Made by a program: the position numbers and the translations under genes. 64,000 nucleotides of DNA from JBEVOS01 sp964563395 (GTDB taxonomy: Bacteria; Pseudomonadota; Alphaproteobacteria; Caulobacterales; Aquidulcibacteraceae). The DNA is taken from NCBI GenBank assembly GCA_964563395.1, contig CAZLWK010000002.1, positions 159,009 to 223,008 of the forward strand. The letters run 5' to 3'. Below, one piece after another: positions 61,474-64,000 of this stretch; positions within the stretch are counted from its first letter, which is position 1; every line of letters begins with the position of its first letter. The notes below the pieces were generated by a model. It was not told where the DNA came from, made no database searches, and saw nothing but the letters and a program-made list of their open reading frames with translations.

Positions 61474-61872
61474 CTATTGCGGCGCAAAGCGCGCATCGCA
61501 CTCGGCGGCGCGGGCCTCAAGCTCGGCCGGCGCGCGCGCAAGCCATTGCGCCTTGATGTCGCTCGCGGCCGCGCGCCCCGCCGCGCCTTCAAGGCCGGGC
61601 TCCTTGTCCATGAGGGCGAGCATCGTCCAGGCCGCGTTGGTGTCGGGCGTGTCCGCTTGCGGGGGAATTGCGAGATCGACATTCCCGCGCGCGGCGTAAA
61701 CACCGGCGCACTCGGTGAGCGCGTCGGGGATGGTCATGTCGCTCAAGATCATCTGCGCGCCGCCGGCCGCCCCGGCTGCATCCGGCGCCGGCGCGGCCGG
61801 TTCCGGCGCCGGCAATGGCGAGCAAGCTCCAATGAGCCCAAGCGCGGCGCTCGCCGCAATCCATTGACGCAT
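61474..61872 (-). CDS. Small lipoprotein of unknown function
   Basis: The 132-residue product has a lipoprotein signal (lipobox IGAC, Cys about 17), then a Pro/Ala-rich linker and a helical domain with two Cys (DALTECAGVYAARGNVDLAI and ARAAECDARF). The ECAGVYAA segment resembles uncharacterised alphaproteobacterial envelope proteins. AGGAG stands 6 bases before the ATG at 61872. It converges with the L,D-transpeptidase gene, 6 bases apart. No function is assigned. Confidence 0.7.
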   Translation of the reverse strand: MRQWIAASAALGLIGACSPLPAPEPAAPAPDAAGAAGGAQMILSDMTIPDALTECAGVYAARGNVDLAIPPQADTPDTNAAWTMLALMDKEPGLEGAAGRAAASDIKAQWLARAPAELEARAAECDARFAPQ

Positions 61873-62002
61873 CTGTCGCTCCTTGATCCCACACAGCGCC
61901 GCTCCAGGCGCGGCGAACAGCCCGCCCGCCCCGCATTGACGGGGCAAATGGCGCGGCTAGTGTCCCGGCCACGTTCGGTTCCTGCCAATCGGGGTTATCC
62001 AG

Positions 62003-62770
62003 ATGAAGGTGCTCGTGCCCGTCAAGCGGGTGCTCGACTATAATTTGAAGGTGCGCGTGAAGCCGGATGGCTCGGGCGTCGACCTCTCCAATCTCAAAAT
62101 GTCGATGAATCCGTTCGACGAGATCGCGGTTGAGGAAGCCGTGCGCATGAAGGAAGGCGGCGGCGGGCACGCGGCGGGCACGGCGAGCGAGATCATCGCC
62201 GTCTCCATCGGCCCCGATCAGGCGCAGGAGACGATCCGCACCGCGCTCGCCATGGGCGCCGACCGCGGCATCCTGGTCAAGGTTGACGGCGAGGTCGAGC
62301 CGCTGGCGGTCGCCAAGATCTTGAAGGGCATCGTCGAGGCCGAGGGCCCGCAGCTCGTCATTCTGGGCAAGCAGGCGATCGATGACGATTCCAACGCCAC
62401 CGGCCAGATGTTGGCGGCGCTGCTGGATTGGCCGCAAGCCACCTTCGCCTCGAAGATCAGCGTGGAAGGCGGCAAGGCGCGGGTGACGCGCGAAGTCGAT
62501 GGCGGCCTGCAGACGCTCGAACTCGACCTGCCCGCGATCGTCACCACCGATCTGCGTCTCAACGAGCCGCGCTACGCCTCGCTGCCCAACATCATGAAGG
62601 CCAAGAAGAAGCCGATCGATGTGAAGGCCGCCGCCGATTATGGCGCGGACGTGAAGCCACGCCTCGCCGTGCAAAAAACCAGCGAGCCGCCGAAGCGCCA
62701 AGGCGGCGCGAAGGTCAAGAGCGTGGCCGAACTGGTCGACAAGCTGAAGAACGAAGCGGGAGTGCTCTGA
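62003..62770 (+). CDS. etfB: Electron-transfer flavoprotein beta subunit
   Basis: The 255-residue product has the ETF beta pattern: KVLVPVKRVLDYNLKVRVKP, MSMNPFDEIAVEEAVRMKE, the AMP-binding IGPDQAQETIRTALAMGADR and LDWPQATFASKISVEGG. It holds AMP and forms a heterodimer with EtfA, passing electrons from acyl-CoA and other dehydrogenases to ETF-ubiquinone oxidoreductase. The start codon is the ATG at 62003. EtfA follows after one base. An acyl-CoA dehydrogenase that could feed it is encoded at 31-32.8 kb. Confidence 0.96.
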   Translation: MKVLVPVKRVLDYNLKVRVKPDGSGVDLSNLKMSMNPFDEIAVEEAVRMKEGGGGHAAGTASEIIAVSIGPDQAQETIRTALAMGADRGILVKVDGEVEPLAVAKILKGIVEAEGPQLVILGKQAIDDDSNATGQMLAALLDWPQATFASKISVEGGKARVTREVDGGLQTLELDLPAIVTTDLRLNEPRYASLPNIMKAKKKPIDVKAAADYGADVKPRLAVQKTSEPPKRQGGAKVKSVAELVDKLKNEAGVL

Positions 62771-62771
62771 T

Positions 62772-63716
62772 ATGGCCGTGCTCGTCATCGCCGAACACGA
62801 CAATGCGTCGCTGAAGGAAGCGACCGCCAAAGTCGTCACCGCCGCGCAAGCCATTGGCGGCGACATCGATATCCTCGTCGCCGGCCACAATGCCGGTGCG
62901 GCCGCGGCCGCCGCCGCGAAAATCGCCGGCGTGCGCAAGGTGCTGCACGCGGACGCGCCCCCGCTCGCCAAGCAATTGGCCGAGGCGATGGATGCGCTGA
63001 TCACGCCGCTCGCGGCCAATTATGACGCGCTTCTGTTTCCCGCCACGACCAGCGGCAAGAATGTCGCCCCGCGCGTCGCCGCCAAGCTCGACGTGATGGT
63101 GATCTCCTCCGCCACCGGCGTGGAAAGCGCCGATACATTCGTGCGCGGCACCTATGCCGGCAACGCCGTCACCGTGGTGAAATCGTCGGATTCCAAGAAG
63201 GTGCTGACCGTGCAGGCCACCGCCTTCAAGGCGGCGGGTGAAGGCGGTTCCGCTTCGGTTGAGACGATCCCGGCGCCGAACGGCCCGTTCAAGGCGGCGT
63301 TCGTGTCGGAAGAGATCGCGAAATCGGATCGTCCGGAACTGGCGGGCGCCAAGCGCGTCGTCTCCGGCGGGCGCGCGCTCGGCTCGGCCGATGAATTCCA
63401 CAAAGTGATCGAGCCGCTCGCCGATAAGCTCGGCGCGGCGGTGGGCGCCTCGCGCGCGGCGGTCGATGCGGGCTATGCGCCGAACGATTATCAGGTCGGC
63501 CAGACTGGCAAGGTGGTCGCGCCCGAGCTCTATGTCGCGGTCGGTATTTCCGGCGCCATCCAGCACCTGGCGGGCATGAAGGATTCCAAGGTCATCGTCG
63601 CCATCAACAAGGACGAGGAAGCCCCAATCTTTCAGATCGCCGATTATGGCCTGGTGGCGGATTACAAGACCGCCGTGCCGGAATTGATGACCGAACTCGG
63701 CAAGGTCGGCCTCTAA
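62772..63716 (+). CDS. etfA: Electron-transfer flavoprotein alpha subunit
   Basis: The 314-residue product has an N-terminal ETF domain (AVLVIAEHDNASLKEATAKV) and the C-terminal FAD-binding domain with VGASRAAVDAGYAP, YQVGQTGKVVAPELYVAVGI and SGAIQHLAGMKDSKVIVAIN. It binds FAD and receives electrons from several dehydrogenases. It is separated from etfB by one base. A strong hairpin with a T-run follows at 63724-63766. Confidence 0.96.
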   Translation: MAVLVIAEHDNASLKEATAKVVTAAQAIGGDIDILVAGHNAGAAAAAAAKIAGVRKVLHADAPPLAKQLAEAMDALITPLAANYDALLFPATTSGKNVAPRVAAKLDVMVISSATGVESADTFVRGTYAGNAVTVVKSSDSKKVLTVQATAFKAAGEGGSASVETIPAPNGPFKAAFVSEEIAKSDRPELAGAKRVVSGGRALGSADEFHKVIEPLADKLGAAVGASRAAVDAGYAPNDYQVGQTGKVVAPELYVAVGISGAIQHLAGMKDSKVIVAINKDEEAPIFQIADYGLVADYKTAVPELMTELGKVGL

Positions 63717-63723
63717 GCGCGAA

Positions 63724-63766
63724 GCGGCGGCGCGCCAAACATGGCGCGTCGCCGCGCGGCATTTTT
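63724..63766 (+). terminator. Rho-independent terminator after etfBA
   Basis: GCGGCGGCGCGCC (63724-63736) and GGCGCGTCGCCGC (63743-63755) pair over 13 positions with one G-T wobble and a 6-base loop. TTTTT follows at 63762-63766. It ends the etfB-etfA transcript. Confidence 0.75.
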
Positions 63767-63875
63767 CTCCCGCTTGCTTTGATCATCCTCTATCTCGGCG
63801 ACCGCGAGCGGCTGCGTGACGAGGCCGAGGAAGACGCGCGCAATAGCGCCGCCGCATAGGCCGCTGCGCCTCGCG

Positions 63876-64000
63876 TTAGAACCAACCCTTCTTTTTCTTC
63901 TTTTCCGGCTCGGGCGGCGGCGCGGGCGGCGGCACGACGATGCGCGGCGGCGGCGGCGCGGCGGCCTGCTGCGGCGGCGGCTGCGGCGCGGGCGCCTGGG
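63876..64000 (-). CDS. Partial gene, Pro-rich C-terminus with poly-Lys end
   Basis: A minus-strand frame open at the right edge reads through about 40 codons of proline/glutamine-rich sequence (PAPQPPPQQAAAPPPPRIVV, then PPPAPPPEPE) to KKKKKGWF and a TAA at 63876-63878. Only the C-terminus is seen, so the product is unknown. The repetitive Pro-rich stretch and final KKKKKGWF may mark a membrane-linked or scaffold protein. Confidence 0.6.
   Translation of the reverse strand, partial: QAPAPQPPPQQAAAPPPPRIVVPPPAPPPEPEKKKKKGWF

Noticed and set aside
63720..63859. A short rightward frame after etfA with a hydrophobic run GIFLPLALIILYLG and an acidic end
   Set aside because: No ATG or GTG start in frame; the only TTG (63779) lacks a ribosome-binding site, and the first part lies in the etfBA terminator hairpin.

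Overview
The window is a GC-rich, gene-dense chromosomal segment of an alphaproteobacterium, most likely from Caulobacterales or a Hyphomonadaceae-like lineage (inference). The grounds are a clear gcrA cell-cycle regulator gene, large TonB-dependent receptors, a TorF-type porin gene, a linked pstB-phoU-phoB, and an argD-argF-hslO cluster facing apaG. About 62 protein genes can be supported. I saw no rRNA, tRNA, CRISPR array, transposase or prophage. The window starts inside a polysaccharide co-polymerase gene and ends inside a Pro/Lys-rich gene.

Layout. 1-6.9 kb is an exopolysaccharide locus: Wzz-like protein (partial), outer-membrane barrel, SLBB export protein, calcineurin-type phosphatase, Wzy/ligase-like membrane protein, and a divergent initiating sugar transferase. 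6.9-12.1 kb has a thioesterase, two stand-alone response regulators, an M23 endopeptidase and hldE. 12.2-24.4 kb carries a TonB receptor whose Shine-Dalgarno lies in a long inverted repeat, nadE, a GST, an FKBP lipoprotein, a double palindromic repeat element, argE, a Sel1-repeat protein, cysQ, a nucleotide-sugar epimerase, a host-attachment-family protein and a CsgG-SH3 protein. 24.5-37.9 kb has threonine ammonia-lyase, a DUF1800/DUF1501 pair, a fused peptide-type ABC ATPase, a SET-domain protein, an acyl-CoA dehydrogenase, a lysyl-PG-synthase-like protein, an M20 amidohydrolase and a MASE1 kinase/response regulator pair.

38-48.5 kb has a Rieske oxygenase, a chagasin-like inhibitor, an outer-membrane barrel, an M20 peptidase, a thiolase, apaG-cupin facing argD-argF-hslO, and an ABC-2 permease. 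48.8-57.9 kb has gcrA, a TorF-like porin, a CHASE4 kinase, the phosphate regulon phoR / pstB-phoU-phoB with a recognisable PHO-box promoter but no pstC/pstA, and an M13 peptidase. 57.9-64 kb has a second TonB receptor, an alanine-zipper lipoprotein, an L,D-transpeptidase, a small lipoprotein, etfB-etfA and a partial gene.

Most genes are core metabolism, envelope and signalling. Neighbouring genes are often coupled by 4-nt start/stop overlaps (ATGA, GTGA, TTGA). The signals most worth following are the covarying palindromic pair at 18283-18452, the Shine-Dalgarno-sequestering repeat at 12147-12207, and the phoR/PHO-box/pstB arrangement. I found no clear defence or otherwise new multi-gene system.
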